Source: Streptomyces sp. AM 2-1-1
GTDB taxonomy: Bacteria > Actinomycetota > Actinomycetes > Streptomycetales > Streptomycetaceae
DNA: 64,000 bases
Direction: 5' to 3'
NCBI RefSeq assembly: GCF_029167645.1
Contig: NZ_CP119147.1
Span: forward strand, 6,156,501 to 6,220,500
Shown: positions 14,666 through 27,988 of the stretch, piece by piece
Layout: each line of letters starts with the position of its first letter
Numbering within the stretch: position 1 is the first letter of the stretch
The notes under the pieces: generated by a model
The model's database searches: none
What the model was told of the DNA's origin: nothing
What the model saw: only the letters and a program-made list of their open reading frames with translations
Program-made: the position numbers and the translations under genes

Positions 14666-15322
<657 letters not shown>

Positions 15323-15558
15323 TCACGCTCTGCGGGCGTTTCCGCATGTGCGCCCGGCGTACGCCAGCGCGTGCGCCCCCTCGGAGGGCGCCCGTGCCCG
15401 GCTCCTCGCTCCGCGGCCCTCCGCGCGGGGCCGGCCGGGCCCGCGCTCCGGCGGCGCCCGGCCCGCGGAACCGGCGCCCGCAGCCCGTCCGCACCCGGGG
15501 TCATAGACTGGTGCGCTGCTCGTCCCCGTACGCCCGCCCGAGAGGCAGTCAGCCACCC

Positions 15559-16491
15559 ATGAAGCTCGTCTTCGCAGGCACCCCCGAGGTCGCAGTCCCC
15601 GCCCTGGACGCTCTGATCGCCTCCGGCCGCCACGAGGTGGCCGCCGTGGTCACACGGCCCGACGCACCGGCGGGCCGGGGACGGCGACTGGTCGCCAGCC
15701 CGGTCGCCGAGCGGGCCGAGGAGGCCGGCATCGAGGTCCTCAAGCCGGCCCGTCCGCGCGACGAGGCCTTCCTGGAGCGGCTCCGCGAGATCGCCCCCGA
15801 CTGCTGCCCGGTCGTCGCCTACGGCGCGCTGCTGCCCAAGGCGGCCCTGGACATCCCCGCCCGGGGCTGGGTCAACCTGCACTTCTCCCTGCTCCCCGCC
15901 TGGCGCGGCGCGGCCCCCGTGCAGCACTCCGTGATGGCCGGGGACGAGGTCACCGGAGCCTCGACCTTCCTGATCGAGGAGGGTCTGGACTCCGGACCCG
16001 TCTACGGGGTCCTCACCGAGGAGGTGCGGCCCACCGACACCAGCGGTGACCTGCTGACCCGGCTCGCCTTCGCCGGATCGGGGCTGCTCGTCGCGACGAT
16101 GGACGGCATCGAGGACGGCACCCTGCACGCCGTTCCCCAGCCGGCCGACGGGGTCACCCTCGCACCGAAGATCACCGTCGAGGACGCCCAGGTGCAGTGG
16201 TCGGCGCCCGCCCTGCGGGTCGACCGGATCGTGCGCGGGTGCACGCCGGCCCCCGGTGCCTGGACGCTCTTCCGCGGCGAGCGCCTCAAGATCGTCCAGG
16301 CCGCCCCGGTGCTCGACCGCCGTGACCTCGCCCCGGGCGAGATCTCCGCCGCCAAGAAGAACGTGTACGTGGGCACCGGCTCGCACGCCGTCGAACTGCT
16401 CTGGGTGCAGCCCCAGGGCAAGAAGCCCATGCAGGCCGCCGACTGGGCGCGCGGTGTCCGTATCCTCCCCGGCGAGCTGCTCGGAGCGTGA
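15559..16491 (+). CDS. fmt: Methionyl-tRNA formyltransferase
   Basis: 310 residues. It formylates initiator Met-tRNA using 10-formyl-THF. The N-terminal Rossmann-like domain starts [19 protein letters not shown]. The catalytic region [17 protein letters not shown] (near residue 106) and the loop [12 protein letters not shown] are intact. The C-terminal OB-like tRNA-binding domain ends with [14 protein letters not shown] 15559 gives the conserved [10 protein letters not shown] start. rsmB follows 81 bp later. Confidence 0.97.
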   Translation: MKLVFAGTPEVAVPALDALIASGRHEVAAVVTRPDAPAGRGRRLVASPVAERAEEAGIEVLKPARPRDEAFLERLREIAPDCCPVVAYGALLPKAALDIPARGWVNLHFSLLPAWRGAAPVQHSVMAGDEVTGASTFLIEEGLDSGPVYGVLTEEVRPTDTSGDLLTRLAFAGSGLLVATMDGIEDGTLHAVPQPADGVTLAPKITVEDAQVQWSAPALRVDRIVRGCTPAPGAWTLFRGERLKIVQAAPVLDRRDLAPGEISAAKKNVYVGTGSHAVELLWVQPQGKKPMQAADWARGVRILPGELLGA

Positions 16492-16572
16492 GAGTCGTCG
16501 TTCCGTCACCGGGTGGACGGCGGCGTAGGGTGGATGGGTTCGCCCCCTCACCATCAGCGGAGCACCTTTCAC

Positions 16573-18006
16573 GTGAACGACCAGCCGCGTCGCCGTCCCG
16601 CCCAGCCCCACCGCCGCCCCAAGAAGGACCCGGTGCGGTTCCTGGCCTTCGAGGCCCTGCGCGCCGTCGACGAGCGTGACGCCTACGCCAACCTCGTCCT
16701 GCCCCCGCTGCTGAAGAAGGCCCGGGCCAAGGGCGACTTCGACAGCCGCGACGCGGCGCTGGCGACGGAGCTGGTCTACGGGACGCTGCGCCGGCAGGGC
16801 ACGTACGACGCGATCGTGGCGGCCTGCATCGACCGGCCGCTGCGCGAGGTCGACCCGCCCGTGCTCGACGTCCTCAACATGGGGGTCCACCAGCTGCTCG
16901 GCACCCGCATCCCCACCCACGCCGCGGTCTCCGCCAGTGTCGAACTGGCGCGTGTGGTGCTGGGGGAGGGGCGGGCCAAGTTCGTCAACGCGGTGCTGCG
17001 CAAGGTCACCGCGAAGGACCTGGACGCCTGGCTCGACCAGGTCGCCCCCTCCTTCGAGGAGGACGCCGAAGCGCACCTCGCCGTGGTCCACTCGCACCCG
17101 CGCTGGGTGGTCTCCGCCCTCTGGGACTCCCTCGGCGGCGGCCGGGCCGGCATCGAGGACCTCCTCGACGCCGACAACGAGCGCCCCGAGGTCACCCTGG
17201 TGGCCCGCCCCGGACGCTCCACCACCGACGAACTGGCCGAAGCGCTGGGCGAGGAGCAGTCCCTCCCCGGCCGCTGGTCCCCGTACGCCGTGCGGATGGC
17301 CGAGGGCGGCGAGCCCGGCGCCCTGGCCGCCGTGCGGGACGGCCGGGCCGGTGTGCAGGACGAGGGCAGCCAGCTCGTCGCCGCCGCGCTCGCCAACGCC
17401 CCCCTGGAGGGCGACGACACCCGCTGGCTCGACGGCTGCGCCGGTCCCGGCGGCAAGGCCGCGCTCCTGGCCGCGCTCGCCGCCGGTCGCGGCGCCGCCC
17501 TGCTCGCCGCCGAGAAGCAGCCGCACCGTGCGCGCCTGGTGGAGCGGACGCTGGCCGGCAACCCGGGTCCCTACCAGGTGATCACCGCCGACGGCACCCG
17601 TCCGCCGTGGCGGCCCGGCAGCTTCGACCGCGTCCTGATGGACGTGCCCTGCTCCGGGCTGGGCGCGCTGCGCCGCCGCCCGGAGGCGCGCTGGCGCCGC
17701 CGGCCCGAGGACCTGGAGAGCTTCGCCCCACTCCAGCGCGGGCTGCTGCGCGAGGCGCTGAAGGCGGTCCGCGTGGGCGGAGTCGTCGGCTACGCGACCT
17801 GCTCCCCGCACCTCGCCGAGACCCGGACCGTGGTGGAGGACGTCCTCAAGGGGCGCGGCGGCGACCCCGTCGAGGCGCAATGGGTGGACGCCCGTCCCCT
17901 GATGCCCGGCGTTCCCGCACTGGGTGACGGCCCCGACGTCCAGCTCTGGCCCCATCTGCACGGCACCGACGCGATGTACCTCGCGGTGCTGCGGCGTACG
18001 GGCTGA
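16573..18006 (+). CDS. rsmB: 16S rRNA (cytosine-967-C5) methyltransferase RsmB
   Basis: 477 residues. N-terminal NusB-like RNA-binding domain (about residues 25-155; AFEALRAVDERDAYANLVLP) and C-terminal Rossmann methyltransferase. SAM loop DGCAGPGGKAALLAAL, motif IV with the general cysteine DVPCSGLGALRRRPEARW, and the nucleophile cysteine in YATCSPHLAET. Start GTG 16573 gives MNDQPRRRP. A 60-bp in-frame upstream ATG extension lacks family residues. Confidence 0.95.
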   Translation: MNDQPRRRPAQPHRRPKKDPVRFLAFEALRAVDERDAYANLVLPPLLKKARAKGDFDSRDAALATELVYGTLRRQGTYDAIVAACIDRPLREVDPPVLDVLNMGVHQLLGTRIPTHAAVSASVELARVVLGEGRAKFVNAVLRKVTAKDLDAWLDQVAPSFEEDAEAHLAVVHSHPRWVVSALWDSLGGGRAGIEDLLDADNERPEVTLVARPGRSTTDELAEALGEEQSLPGRWSPYAVRMAEGGEPGALAAVRDGRAGVQDEGSQLVAAALANAPLEGDDTRWLDGCAGPGGKAALLAALAAGRGAALLAAEKQPHRARLVERTLAGNPGPYQVITADGTRPPWRPGSFDRVLMDVPCSGLGALRRRPEARWRRRPEDLESFAPLQRGLLREALKAVRVGGVVGYATCSPHLAETRTVVEDVLKGRGGDPVEAQWVDARPLMPGVPALGDGPDVQLWPHLHGTDAMYLAVLRRTG

Positions 18007-18160
18007 ACGGCCGGCCCCGCCTCCGGGGGCGCGGCGCGCGGCCCTTCCCTCCGGCGGAGGGGCGGCGGAGGGACGCGGGTTGCCCGAACCGTGACCACCC
18101 CGTGAGGCTTTGGGGCTCCCCGTGGCGGGGAACCGCTCCGGAGCATGGCAGGCTGGGGGC

Positions 18161-18844
18161 ATGGCCCAGATCAACCCCAGCATTCTCTCCGCCGACTTCG
18201 CCCGTCTCGCCGATGAGGCGAAGGCGGTGCGGGGCGCCGACTGGCTCCACGTCGACGTGATGGACAACCACTTCGTACCCAACCTGACCCTCGGTCCGCC
18301 CGTCGTGGAGTCACTGAGCCGGGCCACCGACACCCCGCTCGACTGTCACCTCATGATCGAGGACCCGGACCGCTGGGCCCCGGCGTACGTCGAGGCGGGT
18401 GCCGGTTCCGTCACCTTCCACGTGGAGGCGGCGGCCGCTCCGGTCCGGCTCGCGCGGGAGATCCGGGCCAAGGGCGCGCGGGCGTCGATGGCGCTCAAGC
18501 CGGCGACGCCCATCGAGCCGTACGAGGACCTGCTCCCCGAACTCGACATGCTGTTGATCATGACCGTGGAGCCGGGCTTCGGGGGGCAGGCGTTCCTCGA
18601 CATCATGCTGCCGAAGATCCGTCGCACCCGTGACCTGATCTCCCGGCGCGGTCTGGACCTGTGGCTGCAGATCGACGGCGGGGTCTCCGCGGAGACCATC
18701 GAGCGTTGCGCCGAGGCGGGCGCGGACGTGTTCGTCGCGGGTTCCGCGGTGTACGGGGCGGCCGACCCGGCCGAGGCGGTGCGCGCGCTGCGGGCCAAGG
18801 CGGAGAAGGCGACCGCCGCGGCGCCCTGGGCATGCGGCCACTGA
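18161..18844 (+). CDS. rpe: Ribulose-phosphate 3-epimerase
   Basis: 227 residues. It interconverts ribulose-5-P and xylulose-5-P in the pentose phosphate pathway. TIM-barrel signatures are complete: [50 protein letters not shown] and [11 protein letters not shown]. It follows rsmB after a 154-bp GC-rich spacer with small stems. ATG 18161 gives the conserved [10 protein letters not shown] start. Confidence 0.97.
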   Translation: MAQINPSILSADFARLADEAKAVRGADWLHVDVMDNHFVPNLTLGPPVVESLSRATDTPLDCHLMIEDPDRWAPAYVEAGAGSVTFHVEAAAAPVRLAREIRAKGARASMALKPATPIEPYEDLLPELDMLLIMTVEPGFGGQAFLDIMLPKIRRTRDLISRRGLDLWLQIDGGVSAETIERCAEAGADVFVAGSAVYGAADPAEAVRALRAKAEKATAAAPWACGH

Positions 18845-18922
18845 GCCAAGGGCAGATGAACGCGGCCCGACGAGGCCGATCAAGTTCGCCGGATCTGACA
18901 GGATGAGCGGCGTAGCGGGCAT

Positions 18923-19972
18923 GTGAACAGCAGTGAGGAGATCGCGGTGTCTGGCATCTCGGCGGGTCGGTCAGCCATGCGGATGGGCCCCGCGGAGCTC
19001 GTGCAGGCGGCGGCCATGGCTCGGCGGTTCTATCTGGAGGGCAAGTCCAAGATCCAGATCGCCGAGGAGTTCGGCGTCAGCCGCTTCAAGGTGGCGCGGG
19101 TCCTGGAGACGGCGCTCGAGCGTGATCTCGTGCGCATCGAGATCCGGGTACCGGCCGAGCTGGACGCGGAGCGTTCCGACGCGCTGCGTTCCCGGTACGG
19201 GCTGCGGCACGCGGTCGTCGTGGAGTCCCCGGCGGAGGAGCAGGACGACGCTCCCGACCCGGAGAACCTGGGCGAGGTCGCGGCCGATCTGCTCGGCGAA
19301 CTGGTGAACGAGGGCGATGTCCTCGGACTGGCCTGGGGCCGGTCCACCATCCACATGGCGGCGGCGCTCGACCAGCTGCCTCCGTGCACGGTGGTCCAGC
19401 TGACCGGTGTGTACGACGCGGGCACGGCCGAACGCGGCTCCGTCGAGGCGGTCCGGCGGGCCGCGCAGGTCTCCGGCGGCGAGGCGCACCCCATCTACGC
19501 CCCGATGCTGCTGCCGGACCCGGCCACCGCCGCCGCGCTCCGCCATCAGACCGGGATCGCGCGCGCCTTCGACTACTTCGACAAGGTGACGGTGGCCGCG
19601 GTCTCCATCGGCTCCTGGGAGCCGGGCATCTCCACCGTCCACGACATGCTGTCGGACGAGGAGCGCGCCCACTACGCCTCCCTCGGCGTCGCGGCCGAGA
19701 TGTCCGCCCACCTCTTCGACGCCGAGGGGCGGCGGGTCGGCCGGGACCTGGGCGAGCGGTGCATCACGGTGGAGGCCGACCGGCTGCGCCGCATCCCGGA
19801 GGTCGTCGCCATCGCGGGCGGCCAGCGCAAGGCTGCGGCGATCGGAGCGGTGCTCCGCTCGGGCCTGGTGACCAGCCTCGTGACGGACACCGCCGCCGCC
19901 GACTACCTGCTGACCGAGTCGGCCGCCGGCATCCGGCCCGCCCTGGAGCGGGCCGACCCGGACGGCCACTGA
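18923..19972 (+). CDS. SorC/DeoR-type sugar-binding transcriptional regulator
   Basis: 349 residues. Helix-turn-helix near residues 41-63 (KSKIQIAEEFGVSRFKVARV), followed by a sugar-phosphate-isomerase-like effector domain (from about residue 75; LGLAWGRSTIHMAAALDQLP and VAAVSIGSWEPGIST). Such proteins sense phosphorylated sugars. The position next to rpe suggests a pentose-phosphate or sugar-catabolic signal, but the target is not visible. Start uncertain: GTG 18923 is the longest; ATG 18977 would give MRMGPAELVQ and keep all conserved parts. A 23-bp terminator hairpin follows. Confidence 0.85.
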   Translation: MNSSEEIAVSGISAGRSAMRMGPAELVQAAAMARRFYLEGKSKIQIAEEFGVSRFKVARVLETALERDLVRIEIRVPAELDAERSDALRSRYGLRHAVVVESPAEEQDDAPDPENLGEVAADLLGELVNEGDVLGLAWGRSTIHMAAALDQLPPCTVVQLTGVYDAGTAERGSVEAVRRAAQVSGGEAHPIYAPMLLPDPATAAALRHQTGIARAFDYFDKVTVAAVSIGSWEPGISTVHDMLSDEERAHYASLGVAAEMSAHLFDAEGRRVGRDLGERCITVEADRLRRIPEVVAIAGGQRKAAAIGAVLRSGLVTSLVTDTAAADYLLTESAAGIRPALERADPDGH

Positions 19973-19980
19973 CCGCAGCC

Positions 19981-20031
19981 GCACGTCGAAGAGGCCGGCC
20001 CCCGTCGTGGGGGCCGGCCTCTTCGACGTGC
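19981..20031. terminator. Bidirectional terminator between convergent genes
   Basis: Perfect 23-bp stem (19981-20003 and 20009-20031), loop GTCGT, between the SorC regulator (+) and the terpene cyclase (-). Confidence 0.85.
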
Positions 20032-20043
20032 GCGGGAGAGGTG

Positions 20044-22948
<2,905 letters not shown>

Positions 22949-22980
22949 CCGGACGGGCCGCCCCCGGCCCGGACAACTCC

Positions 22981-23014
22981 CGAGCCCCCCACGACGATCC
23001 CCGTGGGGGGCTCG
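22981..23014. terminator. Terminator after guaB1
   Basis: 13-bp perfect stem (22981-22993 and 23002-23014) with an 8-nt loop. Confidence 0.75.
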
Positions 23015-23163
23015 GTCGTACGCCGTCGGCGGGTGGCGGACCGGCCGTGGGCCCCGACTCCGGCCACGACGGGGTCCTGGCCGGTCTGCCGCTTCAACTC
23101 CAGTACGACGTAAGTAATATGAGCTCCGTTCAGTCACCCGCCCACTCTGCGGTAAGGGATCTC

Positions 23164-24621
23164 ATGTCCTTCTTCACTGACCTGGCCCATCAGTACATCG
23201 ACGGCGAGTGGCGGCCCGGCAAGGGCTCCTGGGACATCATCGACTTCAACCCGTTCGACGGGGAGAAGCTCGCCTCCATCCCCGTCGCCACGGCCGAAGA
23301 GGTGGACCAGGCCTACCGCGCCGCCGAGCGCGCCCAGCGGTCGTGGGCCGAGACCAACGCCTACAGCCGGCGCGGTGTGCTGGAGCAGGCGCTGCGCATC
23401 GTGGAGGAGCGGGAGCCGGAGATCGGTGACGCGATCGTCGCCGAACTCGGCGGCACCCGCCTCAAGGCCGCCTTCGAGCTGCACCTCGCCAAGGAGTTCC
23501 TCCGTGAGGCCATCCAGATCGCGCTGCGCCCCACCGGCCAGCTGCTCCCCTCGCCGGTCGAGGGCAAGGAGAACCGGGTCTACCGCGAGCCGGTCGGCGT
23601 GGTGGGCGTCATCAGCCCCTTCAACTTCCCTTTCCTGCTCTCCCTGAAGTCGGTCGCACCGGCGCTCGCCCTCGGCAACGCGGTCGTCCTCAAGCCGCAC
23701 CAGAACACCCCGGTCGTCGGCGGTACGCTCATCGCCAAGATCTTCGAGGACGCCGGTCTGCCCGCCGGTCTGCTGAACGTCGTGGTCACCGACATCGCCG
23801 AGATCGGCGACGCCCTGCTGGAGCACCCGGTGCCGCAGGTCATCTCCTTCACCGGCTCCGACAAGGTGGGCCGGCACGTCGCGACGGTCGGCGCCGCCCA
23901 CCTCAAGCGGGTCGTGCTGGAGCTCGGCGGCAACAGCGCGCTCATCGTCCTGGACGACGCCGACATCGACTACGCCGTCGACGCGGCGGTCTTCAGCCGC
24001 TTCGTCCACCAGGGCCAGGTCTGCATGGCGGCCAACCGCATCCTCGTCGACCGGTCCGTCGAGGCCGAGTTCACCGAGAAGTTCGTCGCCAAGGTCGCGT
24101 CCCTGACGGTCGGCGACCCCGCCGACCCCGCCACCCAGATCGGCCCGCTGATCAACTCCACCCAGGCCGAGGCCGTCACCAAGCTGGTCGAGCAGACCGT
24201 CGCCGGCGGCGCCACCGCGCTGCTGCGGGGCACCACGGACGGCAACCTGGTCAGCCCGTCCGTGCTCACCGGCCTCTCCGCCGACTCGCCCGTCCTCCAG
24301 CAGGAGATCTTCGGTCCCGTCGCGCTGCTCGTGCCCTTCGACGGTGAGGACGAGGCGGTCAGGATCGCGAACGACACCCCGTACGGCCTGAGCGGCGCCG
24401 TGCACACCGGCGACATCGAGCGCGGGGTGCGCGTCGGGCAGCGCATCCACACCGGAATGATCCACATCAACGACGGCACCGTGAACGACGAGCCCATCGT
24501 CCCGTTCGGCGGAGTGAAGAACTCGGGCCTCGGGCGCCTCAACGGCGAGGCGACGATCGACGCCTTCACCACCCAGAAGTGGATCTCCGTCCAGCGCGGC
24601 CGCACCCGGTTCCCCTTCTGA
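23164..24621 (+). CDS. NAD(P)-dependent aldehyde dehydrogenase (benzaldehyde/vanillin dehydrogenase-like)
   Basis: 485 residues. Complete ALDH fold: cofactor region VISPFNFPFLLSLKSVAPAL, general base Glu in LELGGNSALIV (about Glu253), nucleophile Cys in HQGQVCMAANR (about Cys287), and EIFGPVALLVPF. The C-terminal HINDGTVNDEPIVPFGG type is seen in benzaldehyde/vanillin-like ALDHs. Substrate unknown. ATG 23164 has AAGGGA 6 bp upstream; ATG 23119 is in frame but lacks a site and follows a possible -10 (TAATAT, 23115-23120). It lies upstream of a regulator and the davAB pair, so a role in amino-acid-derived aldehyde oxidation is possible but unproven. Confidence 0.88.
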   Translation: MSFFTDLAHQYIDGEWRPGKGSWDIIDFNPFDGEKLASIPVATAEEVDQAYRAAERAQRSWAETNAYSRRGVLEQALRIVEEREPEIGDAIVAELGGTRLKAAFELHLAKEFLREAIQIALRPTGQLLPSPVEGKENRVYREPVGVVGVISPFNFPFLLSLKSVAPALALGNAVVLKPHQNTPVVGGTLIAKIFEDAGLPAGLLNVVVTDIAEIGDALLEHPVPQVISFTGSDKVGRHVATVGAAHLKRVVLELGGNSALIVLDDADIDYAVDAAVFSRFVHQGQVCMAANRILVDRSVEAEFTEKFVAKVASLTVGDPADPATQIGPLINSTQAEAVTKLVEQTVAGGATALLRGTTDGNLVSPSVLTGLSADSPVLQQEIFGPVALLVPFDGEDEAVRIANDTPYGLSGAVHTGDIERGVRVGQRIHTGMIHINDGTVNDEPIVPFGGVKNSGLGRLNGEATIDAFTTQKWISVQRGRTRFPF

Positions 24622-24730
24622 CCGCTCCGCCACGCGAGGGGCGCCCCGGCGAGGGGCGCCCGTGGTCTACTGCGGGGGCGGCACCGCCGCCCCCGCCGGC
24701 AGCCCCTCGCAGAGAAATGAACCGCCCCCC

Positions 24731-25189
24731 GTGCGCCTGAACGACCTCGACGAACGCATCGTCCACGCCCTCGCCGAAGACGCCCGACGCTCCTACGCCG
24801 ACATCGGCGCGCTCGTCGGCCTGTCCGCGCCCGCCGTGAAGCGCCGCGTCGACCGGCTCCGCGACCAGGGGGCGATCACCGCCTTCACCGTACGGGTCGA
24901 CCCCTCCACCCTGGGCTGGGAGACGGAGGGCTTCATCGAGATCTTCTGCAGCCGCAACACCTCTCCCGACGCGATCAGGAGCGGACTGTCCCGCTACCCC
25001 GAGATCGCGTCCGCCTCCACCGTCACCGGCGACGCGGACGCCGTCGTGCAGGTCTTCGCGGCCGACATGCGCCACTTCGAGCAGGTACTCGAACGCATCG
25101 CGGGGGAACCGTACGTCGAGCGGACCAAGTCCGTCCTGGTGCTCTCCCCGCTGGTCCGCCGGTACGTCTCCGGACCGCCCGTCGAGTAG
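24731..25189 (+). CDS. Lrp/AsnC family transcriptional regulator
   Basis: 152 residues. N-terminal winged helix-turn-helix (LNDLDERIVHALAEDARRSY, then ADIGALVGLSAPAVKRRVDRL) and C-terminal RAM effector domain (about residues 62-150). Proteins of this family bind amino acids as octamers and wrap DNA. Three CGCAACG repeats, spaced 31 and 22 bp apart, lie just downstream in front of davA, so this protein probably controls the lysine genes next to it. GTG 24731 gives MRLNDLDERI. The upstream part of the frame is not conserved. Confidence 0.9.
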   Translation: MRLNDLDERIVHALAEDARRSYADIGALVGLSAPAVKRRVDRLRDQGAITAFTVRVDPSTLGWETEGFIEIFCSRNTSPDAIRSGLSRYPEIASASTVTGDADAVVQVFAADMRHFEQVLERIAGEPYVERTKSVLVLSPLVRRYVSGPPVE

Positions 25190-25247
25190 CCCGGCCCGCC
25201 TCGGGAGCGAGACCAGGATCACCCGCCTGACCTGCGGCGACGACGAA

Positions 25248-25344
25248 CGCAACGAATCGCCGCGCAAGGGCGGTCCGGCGCAACGGATCGACGGTCGGTG
25301 CGCAACGCTCGCGCCTTGTCGGGGGTCTGCGCGGACCGTACCTT
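25248..25344 (+). promoter_or_regulatory. davA promoter with phased CGCAACG repeats
   Basis: CGCAACG occurs at 25248, 25279 and 25301 (spacings 31 and 22 bp, about three and two helical turns). It is followed by a promoter-like TTGTCG (25316-25321), 17-bp spacer and TACCTT (25339-25344). Phased repeats ahead of a promoter are what an Lrp-type activator or repressor would use. The site is inferred from pattern only. Confidence 0.45.
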
Positions 25345-25381
25345 CGGATACGTCCCCCGCCGCTTCCGTCCGAGGTCAGCC

Positions 25382-26188
25382 ATGCCGTCGTTGCGCACCG
25401 CCCTGTTCCAGAGCTCCGGCACCCCGGGGGACGTTCCGGCGAACCTCGGCGCCCTCGACGACGCCGCCGCGCGGGCCGCCGCCGACGGAGCCCAGCTGCT
25501 GGTGACCTCCGAGATGTACCTCACCGGCTACGCCCTCGGCGACGCCGTTCCCCGCCTGGCCGAGACCGCCGACGGTCCTGGCGCGCGGGCCGTCGCCGCC
25601 CTCGCCGCCCGCCACCGGATCGCCGTCCTGTACGGCTACCCGGAGCGCGCCGGCGAGCTGGTCCACAACGCCACGCAGCTCGTCGGCCCCGACGGCACCG
25701 TCCTCGCGCACTACCGGAAGACCCACCTGTTCGGCGACTTCGAGCACGCCTGGTTCACCCCCGGGGAACGGACCGTCGTCCAGGCCGAGGTCGGCGGTGT
25801 CCGCGTCGGGCTGCTGATCTGCTACGACGTCGAGTTCCCGGAGAACGTCCGGGCCCACGCGCTCGCCGGCACCGACCTGCTGCTCGTGCCGACGGCGCAG
25901 ATGCACCCCTTCCAGTTCGTCGCCGAGTCCGTCGTACCGGTCCGCGCCTTCGAGAACCAGTTGTACGTCGCGTACGTCAACCGGACCGGCCCGGAAGGCG
26001 AGTTCGAGTTCGTCGGGCTGAGCTGCCTGGCCGGTCCGGACGGCACCGTGCGCGCCCGGGCCGGACACGGCGAGGAGCTCGTGAGCGGCGACGTGGACCC
26101 CGGCCTCCTGGCCGCCTCGCGCGCCGCCAACCCGTACCTCGCCGACCGGCGCCCGGAGCTGTACGGCGCGCTCGCCCGCCCCGCCTGA
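25382..26188 (+). CDS. davA: 5-aminovaleramide amidase-like nitrilase-superfamily hydrolase
   Basis: 268 residues. Nitrilase-fold hydrolase with the full Glu-Lys-Cys triad: E44 (SEMYLTGY), K113 (YRKTHLFG) and C147 (LLICYDVEFPE). The sequence reads very much like Pseudomonas DavA, which hydrolyses 5-aminovaleramide to 5-aminovalerate. The next gene is a lysine 2-monooxygenase, which makes exactly that amide, and this supports the assignment more than the fold alone. ATG 25382 is the conserved start. The gap to davB is 68 bp, with AAGGAG just before the latter. Confidence 0.85.
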   Translation: MPSLRTALFQSSGTPGDVPANLGALDDAAARAAADGAQLLVTSEMYLTGYALGDAVPRLAETADGPGARAVAALAARHRIAVLYGYPERAGELVHNATQLVGPDGTVLAHYRKTHLFGDFEHAWFTPGERTVVQAEVGGVRVGLLICYDVEFPENVRAHALAGTDLLLVPTAQMHPFQFVAESVVPVRAFENQLYVAYVNRTGPEGEFEFVGLSCLAGPDGTVRARAGHGEELVSGDVDPGLLAASRAANPYLADRRPELYGALARPA

Positions 26189-26256
26189 GGCCGGCCCGCC
26201 CGAGGCCCTCCGCTTCCGCGCACCTCCCGCTCGTACCCGCAAGGAGTCCGTACCCC

Positions 26257-27948
26257 ATGACGTCCACGGTGCCCAACGCCGTCCCGCACGCCGACACCGC
26301 CCCGCCGATCACCATGTTCGGCCCGGACTTCCCGTACGCGTACGACGACTTCCTCGCGCACCCGGCGGGCCTCGGCCAGATACCCGCCACCGAGCACGGG
26401 CAGGAGGTCGCGGTCATCGGCGGCGGCCTCTCGGGCATCATCACCGCCTACGAGCTGATGAAGATGGGCCTGCGGCCCGTCGTCTACGAGGCCGACCGCA
26501 TCGGCGGGCGGCTGCGCACCGTCGGCTTCGACGGCTGCGACCCCAAGCTCACCGCCGAGATGGGCGCGATGCGCTTCCCGCCCTCGTCCACGGCGCTCCA
26601 GCACTACATCGACCTGGTGGACCTGGAGACCCGGCCGTTCCCCAACCCGCTCTCTCCGGCGACCCCTTCGACCGTCGTGGACCTCAAGGGCGAGTCGCAC
26701 TACGCGCGCACCATCGACGACCTGCCCCAGGTCTACCGCGACGTCGCGGCAGCCTGGAACGCCTGCCTGGAGGAGGGCGCCGACTTCTCCGACATGAACC
26801 GCGCCCTGCGCGAGCGGGACGTCCCGCGCATCCGCGAGATCTGGGCCCGGCTCGTGGAGCAGCTCGACAACCAGACCTTCTACGGCTTCCTGTGCGCGTC
26901 GGAGTCCTTCCGGTCCTTCCGCCACCGCGAGATCTTCGGCCAGGTCGGCTTCGGCACCGGCGGCTGGGACACCGACTTCCCCAACTCCATCCTGGAGATC
27001 CTGCGGGTCGTCTACACCGAGGCCGACGACCACCACCGCGGGATCGTCGGAGGGAGCCAGCAGCTCCCACTGCGTCTGTGGGAGCGCGAGCCGCGCAAGC
27101 CGGTCCACTGGCCGCTCGGTACCTCGCTCTCCTCCCTGCACGCCGGCGACCCCCGGCCCGCCGTCACCCGGCTCGACCGCACGGCGGGCAACCGCGTCAC
27201 GGTCACGGACGCGGGCGGTGACATCCGCACCTACCGCGCCGTCGTCTTCACCGGACAGTCCTGGCTGCTGCTCTCCAAGATCGCCTGCGACGACGCGCTC
27301 TTCCCGATCGACCACTGGACGGCGATGGAGCGCACCCACTACATGGAGTCGTCCAAGCTGTTCGTGCCGGTCGACCGCCCGTTCTGGCTGGACAAGGACG
27401 AGGTCACCGGCCGCGACACCATGTCGATGACGCTGACCGACCGGATGACCAGGGGCACCTACCTGCTGGACGACGGGCCCGACGAGCCGGCCGTCATCTG
27501 CCTCTCGTACACCTGGTGCGACGACAGCCTCAAGTGGCTGCCGCTCTCCCCGAACGAACGCATGGACGTCATGCTGAAGTCGCTCGGCGAGATCTACCCG
27601 AACGTCGACATCCGCAAGCACGTCATCGGCAACCCGGTGACCGTCTCCTGGGAGAACGAGCCCTATTTCATGGGCGCGTTCAAGGCGAACCTGCCCGGGC
27701 ACTACCGCTACCAGCGGCGCCTGTTCACCCACTTCATGCAGGACCGGCTGCCCGCCGACAAGCGCGGGATCTTCCTGGCCGGCGACGACATCTCCTGGAC
27801 GGCCGGGTGGGCCGAGGGGGCCGTGCAGACCGCGCTGAACGCCGTGTGGGGCGTGATGACCCAGTTCGGCGGCTCCACCGACCCCACCAACCCGGGCCCC
27901 GGCGACCTCTTCGACGAGATCGCACCGGTCGAACTGCCGGAGGACTGA
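26257..27948 (+). CDS. davB: L-lysine 2-monooxygenase (flavin amine oxidase family)
   Basis: 563 residues. FAD-binding Rossmann motif IGGGLSGIITAYE (residues 54-66) with the distal acidic residue in VVYEADRIGGRLRT. C-terminal FAD segment GIFLAGDDISWTAGWAEGAVQTAL. Length and the unusual N-terminus (ITMFGPDFPYAYDDFLAHPAGLG) match lysine 2-monooxygenases of the DavB type, which oxidatively decarboxylate lysine to 5-aminovaleramide. Tryptophan and phenylalanine oxygenases are relatives and cannot be fully excluded; pairing with davA favours lysine. The later enzymes (DavT, DavD) are not here, although an ALDH lies 5' of the regulator. Confidence 0.87.
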   Translation: MTSTVPNAVPHADTAPPITMFGPDFPYAYDDFLAHPAGLGQIPATEHGQEVAVIGGGLSGIITAYELMKMGLRPVVYEADRIGGRLRTVGFDGCDPKLTAEMGAMRFPPSSTALQHYIDLVDLETRPFPNPLSPATPSTVVDLKGESHYARTIDDLPQVYRDVAAAWNACLEEGADFSDMNRALRERDVPRIREIWARLVEQLDNQTFYGFLCASESFRSFRHREIFGQVGFGTGGWDTDFPNSILEILRVVYTEADDHHRGIVGGSQQLPLRLWEREPRKPVHWPLGTSLSSLHAGDPRPAVTRLDRTAGNRVTVTDAGGDIRTYRAVVFTGQSWLLLSKIACDDALFPIDHWTAMERTHYMESSKLFVPVDRPFWLDKDEVTGRDTMSMTLTDRMTRGTYLLDDGPDEPAVICLSYTWCDDSLKWLPLSPNERMDVMLKSLGEIYPNVDIRKHVIGNPVTVSWENEPYFMGAFKANLPGHYRYQRRLFTHFMQDRLPADKRGIFLAGDDISWTAGWAEGAVQTALNAVWGVMTQFGGSTDPTNPGPGDLFDEIAPVELPED

Positions 27949-27988
27949 CCCCGCCACCGCCTCCCGGTCCCCGGCCGGGGGCGGCGGA

